Counted from the stretch's first letter, positions 52,369-62,300 are shown. The stretch: 64,000 bases of DNA from Arthrobacter sp. B3I9 (GCF_030816935.1 NZ_JAUSYO010000001.1:1674001-1738000); one strand, 5' to 3'. Numbers and translations are program-made. The notes: generated from the sequence alone by a model not told the origin.

Positions 52369-53176
52369 ATGGAACGCTCTGTCGCCGCACGCCTGGCCTT
52401 CAAGACCGTGGCGGAGACCAAAGTCGCGCTGGCGGTGTCCGTGGCGCGCAATGCCGGATACAGCGGCTTCGAGGAATCGCTCTCTGTGACCGCGGGGGGT
52501 GAAGACGTCGCCCTGACCGAGCTCTCGGACCACCACGGCGGCAGGTTCCACTACATGGAGTTCGCCGAGCCTACCGAGGTGCTGGTGGAATACTCCGCGA
52601 CGGTTACCGGATTCGCCGTGCCGGACGAACCCGGGCTGATGGAGCTCATCCGCTACGTGCGGCCCAGCCGCTATGCCGAGTCGGATCGACTGCTGCCGAC
52701 GGCGTACGCGGAGTTCGACGCCGTGGCGGGCGAAGAGCTCCTGAATGCCGTGCGCAACTGGGTCTTCAGGGAACTGCGCTACGTGAGCGGGTCCTCACGC
52801 GGCACGGACGGTGCCGTCGAGACCCTGCTGCACCGGCGTGGGGTGTGCCGGGACTACGCGCACCTGGCCATCGCGCTGCTCCGCTCCAAGAACGTCCCGG
52901 CCCGGCTGGCCGCGGTCTACGCGCCCGGCCTCAGCCCGATGGACTTCCACGCAGTGACCGAGGGCCTACGTCAACGGGGCGTGGCATGTCATTGACCCGA
53001 CAGGGCTGGCGCCGCGTGAAAGCATGCTCCGGATCACCGCCGGCCGGGATTCCTCGGACACGGCGTTCCTCTCCACAGTCGGCGGCAGCCTGTCCCTGCG
53101 GGAACTCAAGGTCACCGCCGTTGTCCGGGATGAACTGCCGGAAGAGGACCCGGCGAAGCTGGTCGTCCTCCACTAG
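52369..53176 (+). pseudogene. Transglutaminase-family protein with +1 frameshift
   Basis: Bacterial transglutaminase/protease-like protein, about 268 residues if repaired. Cys160 (RGVCRDYAHL) and His194 (MDFHAV) lie before the break. After Glu198 an extra G (GGG at 52962-52964) shifts the frame to a stop at 52993-52995. Dropping one G restores AYVNGAWHVIDPTG with the triad Asp and continues to TAG 53174-53176. The intact downstream frame suggests a recent event or sequencing error. Unrepaired, the product lacks the Asp. GGAG site before ATG. Confidence 0.8.
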
Positions 53177-53234
53177 GGCGCGGCGAACCAGCTGACGCAG
53201 CACCCCCTGACCCCGTCGGCCTGACCCCGTCGGC

Positions 53235-54638
53235 CTAATCCCGCCGGCCAGGCTCCTCCCGGCCCAGCTCCGCCCACAGGAAAGCCAGCGTTGCCGCGCC
53301 GGCTTTCAGGATGTCCACGCGGGCGCTCTCGTCACTGTCGTGCCAGTTGTCCTCCACGAGTCCCGTGCCGAAAAAGACCACAGGGACATTCAAGGCGGAG
53401 GAGAGCAGGTCCGCGGGTCCGCCGCCGGCATTTCCCATGCGCCCCACCTCCTGCGCCTGGAATCCTTTCACCATTGCCAGGGAGAGACACTCCAGAACCC
53501 GGTTCTCCGGAGTCCGGTAGAACTCCTGCGCAGTTTCTGTGTCCAGAGAGAGCTCGTAGCCGTAGTCGTCGCCAATGGTTTCATCCACCCAGCGCCGCAC
53601 CTGGTCTGCCACGTCCTTGACCTTTTGCCCGCCAACAGTGCGGATACTTATGTCTGTCGACGCCATGGAGGGAACGGCTGCACGCATCACGCCGATGGGG
53701 TCCCCGGCAGCCAGGGCAACGACTTCCAGGGCCGGACGCTCCCACAGCCGTTCGAGGACCGTGTAGCCTTCCTCGCCCATGATGCTCCGGGTGTGTGAGC
53801 GCTCCAGCCAGTCCTCCGGATCGAAGGGCAGAGCCGCCAGTTCAGCCCGGCGGCGCTGGGAGATCTCCTCGACGTCGTCGTAAAAGCCCGGAAACGTGAT
53901 CCTCCCCTTTTGGTCGTGCAGCCGCGCGAGCAGCCTGCCGAGCTCAATGGCCGGATTAGGGGCCGTGCCGGACACCGCGCCGCTGTGGACGTCGGTGAGC
54001 GGCCCGTAGACCTCGATGTGCGCCCCGAGCATGCCGCGGATGCTGGTGCAGATGGCGGGATGCCCGGCGCGCCAGAGCAGGGTGTCGGAAAAGACCACCG
54101 CATCCGCGGCAAGGCGGTCCCGGTGGGCCTCGAGAAGGTCCGCAAGGCCGGGGGAACCAGCTTCTTCCTCCCCTTCGACGATCAGCTTGAGGTTCACGGC
54201 CGGTGCCGTGCGCCCCGTGGCGTCCAGGTGCGCCCGGATTCCCCAGACGTGGGCCATCACCTGGCCTTTGGCGTCGGAGGTTCCGCGGCCGTACAGCCTG
54301 CCGTCCCGGAGTACGGGGTCGAACGGGGAGGTCTGGTCCCAGTTCTCGTCCTTGACCGCGCGCACGTCGTGGTGGCTGTAGATGAGAATGGTGGGGGCGT
54401 CCGGGGCTTCGGACCATTCGGCGAAAACCGCGGGTCCCTCGGCGCCTTCCCAGATTTCCGTCGTCGGGAACCCGGTGCCGCGGAGTTCCCCGGCAAGCCA
54501 GTTGGCGGACCGGGTGAGGTGGTGTTTGCGCTCCGGGACGCCGGCCACCGACGGGATGCGGACCCATTCGGAGAGCCGGTCCAGGAGCAGGGGCGTGTGG
54601 GTGTCTATGTAATTCCGGACCTTATCGTCAGCATCCAT
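53235..54638 (-). CDS. M20-family dipeptidase
   Basis: 467 residues from ATG 54638 (GGGAG ahead; ATG 54650 is in frame). Di-zinc exopeptidase: SHHDVRAV where many members have YGHYDVQP, RGTSDAKGQ, VEGEEEAGSP, and late DNWHDSDE. Dimerisation domain about 205-370 with IRTVGGQKV. Cleaves dipeptides or N-acylated amino acids in the cytoplasm. Abuts the carboxylate-amine ligase gene upstream. Confidence 0.9.
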   Translation of the reverse strand: MDADDKVRNYIDTHTPLLLDRLSEWVRIPSVAGVPERKHHLTRSANWLAGELRGTGFPTTEIWEGAEGPAVFAEWSEAPDAPTILIYSHHDVRAVKDENWDQTSPFDPVLRDGRLYGRGTSDAKGQVMAHVWGIRAHLDATGRTAPAVNLKLIVEGEEEAGSPGLADLLEAHRDRLAADAVVFSDTLLWRAGHPAICTSIRGMLGAHIEVYGPLTDVHSGAVSGTAPNPAIELGRLLARLHDQKGRITFPGFYDDVEEISQRRRAELAALPFDPEDWLERSHTRSIMGEEGYTVLERLWERPALEVVALAAGDPIGVMRAAVPSMASTDISIRTVGGQKVKDVADQVRRWVDETIGDDYGYELSLDTETAQEFYRTPENRVLECLSLAMVKGFQAQEVGRMGNAGGGPADLLSSALNVPVVFFGTGLVEDNWHDSDESARVDILKAGAATLAFLWAELGREEPGRRD

Positions 54639-54653
54639 CCGTGCTCCCATCGG

Positions 54654-55838
54654 TCAGGTCGATTGCAGACGCCGGGGCCGGCGGTGCGCTTTGGCTGTGC
54701 CGTGGGTGTGTTCGACGGCGTCCAGCACCACCGCGGCCAGGGTGCGGCTGTTTATCATCGTGTCGCGCTGCCTGCGCGAACCTGTGCCGGAGGTGAGGAT
54801 CCGGGCGAGTTCCAGGGTCACCTGCTGCTCGTCGCCGCAGCCGGCCAGCGCTGGGCGGATGTGCGTCAGGAGGGCCTGGACCGCTTCGGCGGCCGGGCAC
54901 GGCAGGTTCAGGAGGGGATGCAGCAGCGTGCCGTCGACGCCGGACTCGCTGGCCTTCCACGCCGCCAGGCGCAGCTGCGCGGCGGAGAGGCGGGGCGCGG
55001 GAATGCCGGCGCGCCATTCCTGGGCCGCCGTTTCGACGAGTGCCCGGACGGTGGCGGCGATTGCCGTGGCGTGGGCGGGGTCCATGCAGACGTCGGCGAT
55101 GCGCACCTCGACGGTCGGGTGGTTGCGGGAGAGGCGCGCGTCGAAGTAGACCATGCCCTCGTCAAGGAGTACTCCGGTAGCCAGCAGTGACTGCACATAG
55201 CGGTGGTATTCCCGTTCCGATCCAAACCGTTCGCAGGGTCCCGCCGTCGGCCAGCGGTTCCACGCCTGGTAACGGAAGCTCGCGTAGCCGCTGTCGTTTC
55301 CCTGCCAGAACGGAGAGTTGGCGCTCAGAGCGAGCAGGACCGGCAACCAGACGCGGATCCGATCCAGGACCGCTACACCTTCCTCCCCGGAAACGATGCG
55401 GACGTGGATGTGGAAGCCGCAGGTGAGCTGCTCCTTGAGTGTCAGGCCGAACCGGGCTGCCATCATCAGGTAGCGGGGTTGCGGCACCAGTGTTGGCGCG
55501 GCCGCAACGGGGCTCGTGGCCAGCGCCGCCGCCCTTGCGCCCACGGACCGCGCAGCTTCATCAGCCAAGGCCCGGCCGGCCCGGATGGCGGCCGCCACTT
55601 CCTGCAACGTAGAGCAGACGGGGCCGACAGCTTCAAGCTGCTCCTGCTGGACCTCGGGGGTCAGGGTGGAGCCGGCACCGGGCTTCGCGCGGTCTGCGGC
55701 GTACTGCAGGGCCAGTTCCGCGACCGGTGCGGGATGACCGGTTGCAGGATCGACGAGCAGGAATTCTTCTTCGACGCCGAAGGTCCTATGCCGCCGGCCG
55801 GCAGGACCGGTGCCGGGGCTGTTCACGGAAAGATTCAA
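54654..55838 (-). CDS. Carboxylate-amine ligase, glutamate-cysteine ligase family 2
   Basis: 394 residues from TTG 55838, chosen for the AAGGA ahead and because similarity begins at RTFGVEEEFLLVD. GCS2 fold: GVEEEFLLVD, QLEAVGPVC, CGFHIHVRI and HPTVEVRIADVC. YbdK-type enzymes make gamma-glutamyl compounds weakly; true substrate unknown. Operon with the M20 peptidase: one could make and the other cut an amide bond (inference). Confidence 0.85.
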   Translation of the reverse strand: MNLSVNSPGTGPAGRRHRTFGVEEEFLLVDPATGHPAPVAELALQYAADRAKPGAGSTLTPEVQQEQLEAVGPVCSTLQEVAAAIRAGRALADEAARSVGARAAALATSPVAAAPTLVPQPRYLMMAARFGLTLKEQLTCGFHIHVRIVSGEEGVAVLDRIRVWLPVLLALSANSPFWQGNDSGYASFRYQAWNRWPTAGPCERFGSEREYHRYVQSLLATGVLLDEGMVYFDARLSRNHPTVEVRIADVCMDPAHATAIAATVRALVETAAQEWRAGIPAPRLSAAQLRLAAWKASESGVDGTLLHPLLNLPCPAAEAVQALLTHIRPALAGCGDEQQVTLELARILTSGTGSRRQRDTMINSRTLAAVVLDAVEHTHGTAKAHRRPRRLQST

Positions 55839-56069
55839 GGCAGTTCCTTCGAGGAAAGGCCCCCGGCCGATGGCGCACGGACCGGGTGCGGCAAAGCACG
55901 AACAGCCCTCTTGCTCGAGCCGCAATCACCGGCCCGCTGGAATTGATCAGGCTACTGATCATTCCAGAGTACCCACGAAAGCACCGCGCAGGAAGAGCCG
56001 GGCGCAATGCGGGCCAGGGGATGCCCGGCGCCTTTTTGCGCATTCCCTTCCCCGCGGTACCGTACCCGT

Positions 56070-56591
56070 ATGGCGAGTCAAGGGCACCGGGACATGGCAG
56101 TGCGAAAACCACCGTCAAAAGCGGGAGGCATCCTGCTCGGGCTGGGCCTTGGTGGATTCATTGACGGCATCGTCCTGCACCAGATCCTCCAATGGCACCA
56201 CATGGTGAGCGCCACCGCTGAGCACCCCACGGACACCCTGGCCGGCCTGGAAGTGAACACGCTCGTGGACGGCTTCTTCCACCTGGTCATGTGGGTTCTT
56301 GTGCTGTCGGCCTCCATTGCCACCATCCGCGCTTGGCGGCAGGGGCGGCTGGCACCCAACTGGAGCTTCCACTTCGGACTTGTCATTGCAGGGTGGGGAA
56401 TCTTCAACGTCGTGGAGGGCCTGATCGACCACCAGATTCTTCGCATCCACCACGTCCGGGACGACCTCGGCGGCCCGTTGCTCTGGGATCTGGGCTTCCT
56501 GGTGGTCAGCGTGCTGCTCGTCCTGGCGGGGTGGCTGCTGCACCGGCGCGGCCTCGCTGCCCTTGAGCGGGAACCAGCCGGCCGGCGCTAG
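56070..56591 (+). CDS. DUF2243 membrane protein
   Basis: 173 residues, four helices. DUF2243 signature of paired histidines: DGIVLHQILQWHHM (about 32-45) and DHQILRIHHV (about 124-133), placed symmetrically near the membrane edge, so metal or haem ligation is possible. Function unknown. TACCGT (56058-56063) six bases before ATG 56070 favours this start over ATG 56094. The 231-base gap before it holds nothing else I can support. Confidence 0.8.
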   Translation: MASQGHRDMAVRKPPSKAGGILLGLGLGGFIDGIVLHQILQWHHMVSATAEHPTDTLAGLEVNTLVDGFFHLVMWVLVLSASIATIRAWRQGRLAPNWSFHFGLVIAGWGIFNVVEGLIDHQILRIHHVRDDLGGPLLWDLGFLVVSVLLVLAGWLLHRRGLAALEREPAGRR

Positions 56592-56642
56592 CGTCCTCCT
56601 CCCGGGGCCGGCCCTAGCAGACCTTTCCAGGCCGGTCCGCTG

Positions 56643-57104
56643 TCAGCGAGCGGCTACCGCGGCCCGCAGCTTCTCGGTCAGCCGCAGCAGCTCGCGCTGT
56701 TCGGCGGGGCTGAGCGCCGGCCCGACGAGGTCGGCGATGTCCCGGACGTGTTCCCGGCCGATCTGCTTCTGCAGTTCCCGTCCTTCCTCTGTGAGCCGGA
56801 CCAGGACACCCCGTCCGTCGTCGGGGGCTGGCACCCGTTCCACGTAGCCGCGCTTCTGGAGCCGTTCCACGAGCCGGCTGAGGCTGGACTGGCTCAGCAG
56901 CACGTGGTCGTTGAGCTCGTTCTGGCGGAGCCATCCGGACGGGCAGCGGGAAAGCGTGAACAGGACGTCGTACTCGTTGACGGCAAGGTCCTTGAACGCC
57001 GGGGCTGCCTGCAGCCTGCGCATCACGGCCACCTGGGCGCGGAACAGGGATTCCCACGTCTCCGCGGCCAGGCGCACCGGTGATGCTGCGGTTTTGGCGG
57101 GCAT
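56643..57104 (-). CDS. MarR-family regulator
   Basis: 153 residues. Winged helix about 45-115: NEYDVLFTLSR, LSQSSLSRLVERLQKRGYVER with wing DDGRGVLVRLTEEG. Its ATG shares one base with the LLM stop, so it is co-expressed with the flavin enzyme and probably represses the pair through the palindrome at 58300-58317. Confidence 0.9.
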   Translation of the reverse strand: MPAKTAASPVRLAAETWESLFRAQVAVMRRLQAAPAFKDLAVNEYDVLFTLSRCPSGWLRQNELNDHVLLSQSSLSRLVERLQKRGYVERVPAPDDGRGVLVRLTEEGRELQKQIGREHVRDIADLVGPALSPAEQRELLRLTEKLRAAVAAR

Positions 57105-58243
57105 CACGCCTCCTGCTCCGCGGGGTGACCGGCGGGCTGGGCGGCTTCACCGGCAGGCTGGCCGGCTTCGGCCAGGGAGGCTGCGACGCGTCCGGCGTGC
57201 GTGGGCGGCTCCGGGACGTGGGCGGGGGTCTTCTCGGCGTATTCCTTGCGCAGGACCGGAAGCACCTCTTCGCCGAACAGGTCCAGCTGTTCCAGCACGG
57301 TCTTCAGGGGCAGGCCGGCGTGGTCGATCAGGAACAGCTGGCGCTGGTAGTCGCCGAAGTACTCCCGGAAGGTGAGGGTCTTCTCGATGACTTCCTGCGG
57401 GCTGCCGACGGTCAGCGGGGTCTGGGAGGTGAAGTCCTCCAGCGACGGGCCATGGCCATAGACCGGGGCGTTGTCGAAGTAGGGGCGGAACTCCTTGACG
57501 GCGTCCTGGGAGTTCTTCCGCATGAAGAACTGTCCGCCCAGGCCCACGATGGCCTGGTCAGCCTTGCCGTGGCCATAGTGCTCATAGCGCTCCCGGTAGA
57601 GGCCGATCAGCTGCTGGTAGTGCTCCTTGGGCCAGAAGATGTTGTTCGCGAAGAAGCCGTCGCCGTAGTAGGCGGCCACCTCCGCGATTTGCGGCGTGCG
57701 GATGGAGCCGTGCCACACGAAGGGGGCGACACCGTCGAGCGGGCGGGGCGTGGAGGTGAAGTTCTGGAGCGGGGTGCGGTGCTTGCCGGACCAGCTGACG
57801 GTGTCCTCGTCCCAGAGGCGGCGCAGCAGGCTGTAGTTTTCGATGGCGAGTTCGATCCCGTCCTGGATGTTCTTGCCGAACCAGGGGTAGACGGGGGCGG
57901 TGTTGCCGCGGCCCAGAACCAGGTCCACGCGGCCGTCCGCCAGGTGCTGGAGCATCGCGAAGTCCTCGGCGATCTTCACCGGGTCATTGGTGGTGATCAG
58001 CGTCGTGGCCGTGGAGAGGATGATCCGCTCCGTCTGCGCTGCGATGTAGGCAAGGGTGGTGGTGGGGGAGGAAGAGAAGAACGGACGGTTGTGGTGCTCG
58101 CCGAGGGCATAGACATCCATGCCGATTTCCTCGACCTTTTTGGCGATCGCCACGGACGCCTTGATGCGCTCGTGCTCCGTGGGAGTCCGGCCCGTGGTGG
58201 GGTCGGGGGTGATGTCGCTGACGCTGAATACGCCGATCTGCAT
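57104..58243 (-). CDS. LLM-class flavin-dependent oxidoreductase
   Basis: 379 residues, luciferase-like monooxygenase TIM barrel: GEHHNRPFF, TTLITTNDPVKIAEDFA, GRVDLVLGRGNT and VGSPQEVIEKTL. Uses FMNH2 or F420; cofactor not decidable from sequence. The C-terminal 40 residues are an Ala/Glu/Pro tail with repeated QPAGEAA/HPAE. AAAGG site before ATG. First gene of a MarR-controlled operon. Confidence 0.9.
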   Translation of the reverse strand: MQIGVFSVSDITPDPTTGRTPTEHERIKASVAIAKKVEEIGMDVYALGEHHNRPFFSSSPTTTLAYIAAQTERIILSTATTLITTNDPVKIAEDFAMLQHLADGRVDLVLGRGNTAPVYPWFGKNIQDGIELAIENYSLLRRLWDEDTVSWSGKHRTPLQNFTSTPRPLDGVAPFVWHGSIRTPQIAEVAAYYGDGFFANNIFWPKEHYQQLIGLYRERYEHYGHGKADQAIVGLGGQFFMRKNSQDAVKEFRPYFDNAPVYGHGPSLEDFTSQTPLTVGSPQEVIEKTLTFREYFGDYQRQLFLIDHAGLPLKTVLEQLDLFGEEVLPVLRKEYAEKTPAHVPEPPTHAGRVAASLAEAGQPAGEAAQPAGHPAEQEA

Positions 58244-58299
58244 GGTGTGCCTTTCCGTGGCCGGAGGGTTCCGGGAGCTGCTTCTACTATAGCCGATTT

Positions 58300-58317
58300 A
58301 TATGCATTTGCATCTAT
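58300..58317. promoter_or_regulatory. Candidate MarR operator
   Basis: ATATGCATTTGCATCTAT: perfect core ATGCA-TT-TGCAT (58302-58313), with the arms continuing at one mismatch. It lies 57-74 bases before the LLM start, beside TATAGT, a possible -10 on the minus strand (58291-58286). Confidence 0.6.
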
Positions 58318-58367
58318 CGACGGGTATAACGCCCGTTGCCGACGGATATTCCCGCCCCGCCCGTCCC

Positions 58368-58433
58368 CCCAACTAACTCGCATCAGTTGTCGTTTTCGGG
58401 GCTCAAACCGACACCAAATGCCAGCCAGTTGGG
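58368..58433. repeat. 66-bp palindromic repeat, copy C
   Basis: Same length and ends (CCCAAC...GTTGGG) as copies A and B. It lies 11 bases past the stop of the DUF559 gene and upstream of the LLM promoter. Here it does not supply a stop codon to a recognised gene. Confidence 0.9.
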
Positions 58434-58444
58434 GGACGCGGATC

Positions 58445-59272
58445 TCAGTGGGCCGGGCTCCAGCCGTGGTCAAGCAGCGCGGCGCGGACCTTTGCGACGG
58501 CGGAGCGGGCATCGGCGGTTAGGTGCCGTTTGGACAGACGGACCAGGAGCCAGCCCGCCTGGCTGAAGTCCTCCTCGCGGGCAATGTCGCGGGCCACCTG
58601 GCCCGCCTCGGAATGCCCCTCGCCGTCGTACTCCGCGGCGACGAGGTAGTCGGGATAGGACAGGTCAGGCTGGCGGACGACGCCGTCGCGCAGCTCTGTG
58701 GGAAGGTTCAGCAGCGCTTCCGGCAGGCCGGCCCGTGCTAGCGCGAGCCGCAGCCGCGTTTCCGGCGCGGAATCGGCTCCGACCCGGGCCTGCTCCAAGG
58801 CCAGGCGAGCCTTGCGGATCCCCGGCGTGCCTTTGTGGCGGTCCAGCATCTCGGCGAGATCCTCCAAAGTGGCGTACGCCTCGCTGCGCCCCTCCAGCTC
58901 CGGGCGCGGGCAACGGATCAGATGGTCTGCAACCACCGTGAGCTCGTCGATGCTCATCCGGCGGGAGATATCGAGCCAGGTCCGGACGCGGGATGTCAGC
59001 AGCGTGCCCTCGAAGGTGGTGATCTCGTCGGGAAAGAACTGCCCGACGTGCCCGACAATGCCGCTACGGCGCGGGATGGCCATTGTGTCCGGCCGGGAGA
59101 TATGGATGCCGGGTCCGTCGGCACCGGGAAGAAACCCGGGCATGGCCCAGAGCCGGAAGGCAGTGGCATGTGAAGCCGCGGAGAACCCCGTTACCAGCGT
59201 GACGGGACGGACCATCGGGCCGAGCCCGGGGTCCGGGAGCAACGCCGGGATGCGGATTCCACGGCTGGGCAC
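58445..59272 (-). CDS. DUF559 / Vsr-like nuclease-fold protein
   Basis: 275 residues from GTG 59272. C-terminal DUF559 domain, related to the Vsr endonuclease fold: PDLSYPDYLVAAEYDGEGH (Asp/Glu residues) and REEDFSQAGWLLVRLSKRHL. Middle region resembles abortive-infection AbiEi-like regulators. Reading upstream of GTG the frame stays coding-like (TSREALDAGASRRRLRHP) to the stop of the RND gene, without any ATG, GTG or TTG, so the true 5' end is unclear. Confidence 0.75.
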   Translation of the reverse strand: MPSRGIRIPALLPDPGLGPMVRPVTLVTGFSAASHATAFRLWAMPGFLPGADGPGIHISRPDTMAIPRRSGIVGHVGQFFPDEITTFEGTLLTSRVRTWLDISRRMSIDELTVVADHLIRCPRPELEGRSEAYATLEDLAEMLDRHKGTPGIRKARLALEQARVGADSAPETRLRLALARAGLPEALLNLPTELRDGVVRQPDLSYPDYLVAAEYDGEGHSEAGQVARDIAREEDFSQAGWLLVRLSKRHLTADARSAVAKVRAALLDHGWSPAH

Positions 59273-59365
59273 CAGAAGTGCCGGGTGCCGCAGACGGCGC
59301 CGGCTGGCACCGGCGTCGAGCGCTTCCCGGGAGGTGAACGGTGTGCTGCGGCCGTGGGGCGGGCG

Positions 59366-62300
59366 CTAGTGCGAGCCCGTCGGCAGGGGGAGCTCGTCGG
59401 GCTCGGCGTCCGGCTCGGCGTCGCTTTCGGAGCGGGAATCCGTGTCCGGCGGCGTGGCCTTGGCGCGCCGGCCGCGCGCAACCCGGACCGGCGGCGCCGC
59501 AACTGCCTGCCGCAGCGCCCGCTCCTCCCGGCGGCCTTCCACCAGCCGGTACAGCACCGGCACCAGCACCAGGGTCAGGGCGGTTGAGGAGATAAGCCCG
59601 CCGATGACGACGATCGCGAGCGGCTGGGAGATGAAGCCGCCGCCGCCGGTGAGCCCCAGCGCCATCGGGGTCAGCGCGAACACGGTGGCCAAGGCGGTCA
59701 TCAGGATTGGCCGGAGCCGCTGCCGGGCACCATGGGTGATGGCCTCGGTCACGCTCATTCCCGGTTCGCCGTTGCGCGGCTGGCGGTACTGGTTGATGAG
59801 GTCGATCAGCACAATCGCGTTGGTCACCACGATGCCCACCAGCATCAGCATGCCGATCAGGGAGGGCAGGCCCAGCGGCACGCCGGTCACCAGCAGCAGG
59901 GCGATGGCCCCGGTTGCGGCAAAGGGAACGGAGACCAGCAGGATGAGCGGCTGCACGAGGGACTTGAACGCGGCCACCATGATCACGTAGACAATCGCAA
60001 TCGCTGCCAGCAGGGCCAGTCCCAGCTGGCTGAAGGACTCGGCCTGCTGCGTCGTCGCGCCGCCGATCGTGGCGGTGACGCCGGGCGGCAGGTCAACCGT
60101 CTTCAGCCGGGCCTGGACTTCGGTGCTCACGGCACCGAGGTTGGAGCCCGACGGCGTCACGGAGACGCGCGCGGTCCGCTGGCCGTTGCTGGCGGTGATG
60201 GAGACCGGAACATCCACCTGCTCCACGGCGGCAATGCTGGAGAGCGGAACCGGTCCTGCCGCGGTGGGCAGCGGAATGGCCCGGACGGCGTCGATGCTCG
60301 TGAAGCGGATGCCTGCACCGATCCGCACCGGGAAGTCGTCGGCGTCGATCCGCACCGTGCCGGCCGGGATCGGGCTGATGGTGGAAGCCAGCACGCCGGC
60401 GACCTGTTCCTCGTTGAGGCCCGCGGCCACCGCCTTGGCCCGGTCCACTTTCACCTGGACGACAGGCTGGCTGGCGGCCAGGTTGGTGGCGACCTCGGTG
60501 CTGCCGGGGACGCCGTCGAGGGCCTTGACCAGTGCGTCGCTGGCGGTGCGCAGATCGGCGGTGGTGGCGGCCTTGAGGGTGATGTCCACCGTCGAGGAGG
60601 TGCCGAAGCCGCCCTGCTGGGAGCCGACCGTGATCTTGCCGGCGTCCGGCAGCTTGGCGAGCTCGTTGCGGACCGTGTCCTGGAGCTTGCCCTGGTTGGC
60701 CTTCTCGTCGGTGACCACGGTGAAGCTGGAGTTGGAGGCGCCGGCGGAGAGCAGCGCGGAGAAGCCGGTCTGGGCGTTTCCGGTGGTGGCCTGGACATTC
60801 TTGATGCCCTCGATGTCCCGGAGGACTGTTTCGACCTTGACGGCCGCGGCACTGGCCTCGGACAGGCTGGTTCCGGCCGGGAGGGCCTGCCGGACCGTCA
60901 TGCTGTTTTCGCCGGAGCGGCCCAGCAGGTCAGTGGCCAGCAGTGGTGTCATGGCCGCGGTGCCGCCGAGGACCAGTACGGCGGCAATCAAGGTGACAAC
61001 GGGGTGTTTCTGCGTCTTGGTGAGGACCGGAAGGTAGCCGCGCTGCAACAGGGTGCGCTGCTCGGCGTCGTGGGCCTTCGCGGCGATCTCGCGGGCGCGG
61101 AGTCCCTCGGCTCCAGTTTGCCCGGCCGGGTTCCGCAGGAACCAGTACGCCAGGACCGGGACGATCGTCAGCGAGACGAGCAGCGAGGACAGCAGTGCGA
61201 TGGTTACCGTCAGCGCGAAGGGGCGGAAGAGCTCCCCGGCGAGGCCTGCAACGAAGGCGATGGGGAGGAACACGGCCACGGTGGTCAGGGTGGACGCCGT
61301 AATGGCTCCGGCGACTTCCCGGACGGACGTCAGGATGGCCGTGATCTTCTGCTCGCCGTAGCTGAGGTGCCGCTTGATGTTCTCGATCACCACGATCGAG
61401 TCGTCGACAACACGGCCGATGGCGATGGTGAGCGCCCCGAGGGTCAGGATGTTCAGCGAATAGCCGGTGGCCGAGAGCCCGAGAAAGGTGATGAGCAGGG
61501 ACAGCGGGATGGACACCGCCGTGACGAGCGTGGAACGGACGGACATCAGGAACACCAGGATCACCGCGACGGCGAAGCCCAGCCCCAGCAGGCCCTCGGT
61601 GGTGAGGTCCTTGATGGACTTTTCGATGAATGGCGCCTGGTCAAAGACCGGGGTGACCGCTGCGTTGGATCCCAGTTCGGCCTCAAGCTGGGGGATGGAA
61701 TCCTTCACCGCGTGGGAGATGGCCACCGTGTCGCCCTCGGGCTTCTTGGTGACGGAGACGGCGAGGGTTTCCTTGCCGTTGGTCCGGGTGATCGAGGTGC
61801 GGGCGTCTTCGGCGATACTGACGTCGGCCACACTGCCGATGGTTGCCGGGCTCTTGGTGCCGCCCAGCGGCAGGGCCTTGACCGCGTCGAGGGAATCGAC
61901 CGGGCTGCCGATCTGAAGAGACAGCGTCTTGCCCTGCTCCTCGATGGTCCCGGCCGGGACCAGTGCCCCGTTGTTCTTCAAAGCGTTGCTGATCGAGGCG
62001 AGGGTCGCCCCGGACGCGGCCATGGCATCGGCGCGGGGGAGGATGCTGATGTGCTGGGTGGCGCCGCCGGTCACGTCGGCGCCACGGACGCCGTCGATCT
62101 TCTGCAGCCGGGGAACACTGAGCCGGGCGAGGTCGGAGTTCAGCTCGCTGAGCGGCTTGTCCGAGGAGACGGCCAGGTACACGATCGGGAAGTCGCTGAT
62201 GCTGCCGGCGATGGCCTGCGGCTGAACGTCGTCCGGCAGGGACCGCTTGGCATTGGAGATGGCACGGTCTATCTGGTTCCGGGCACGGTCAAGGTTCGAC

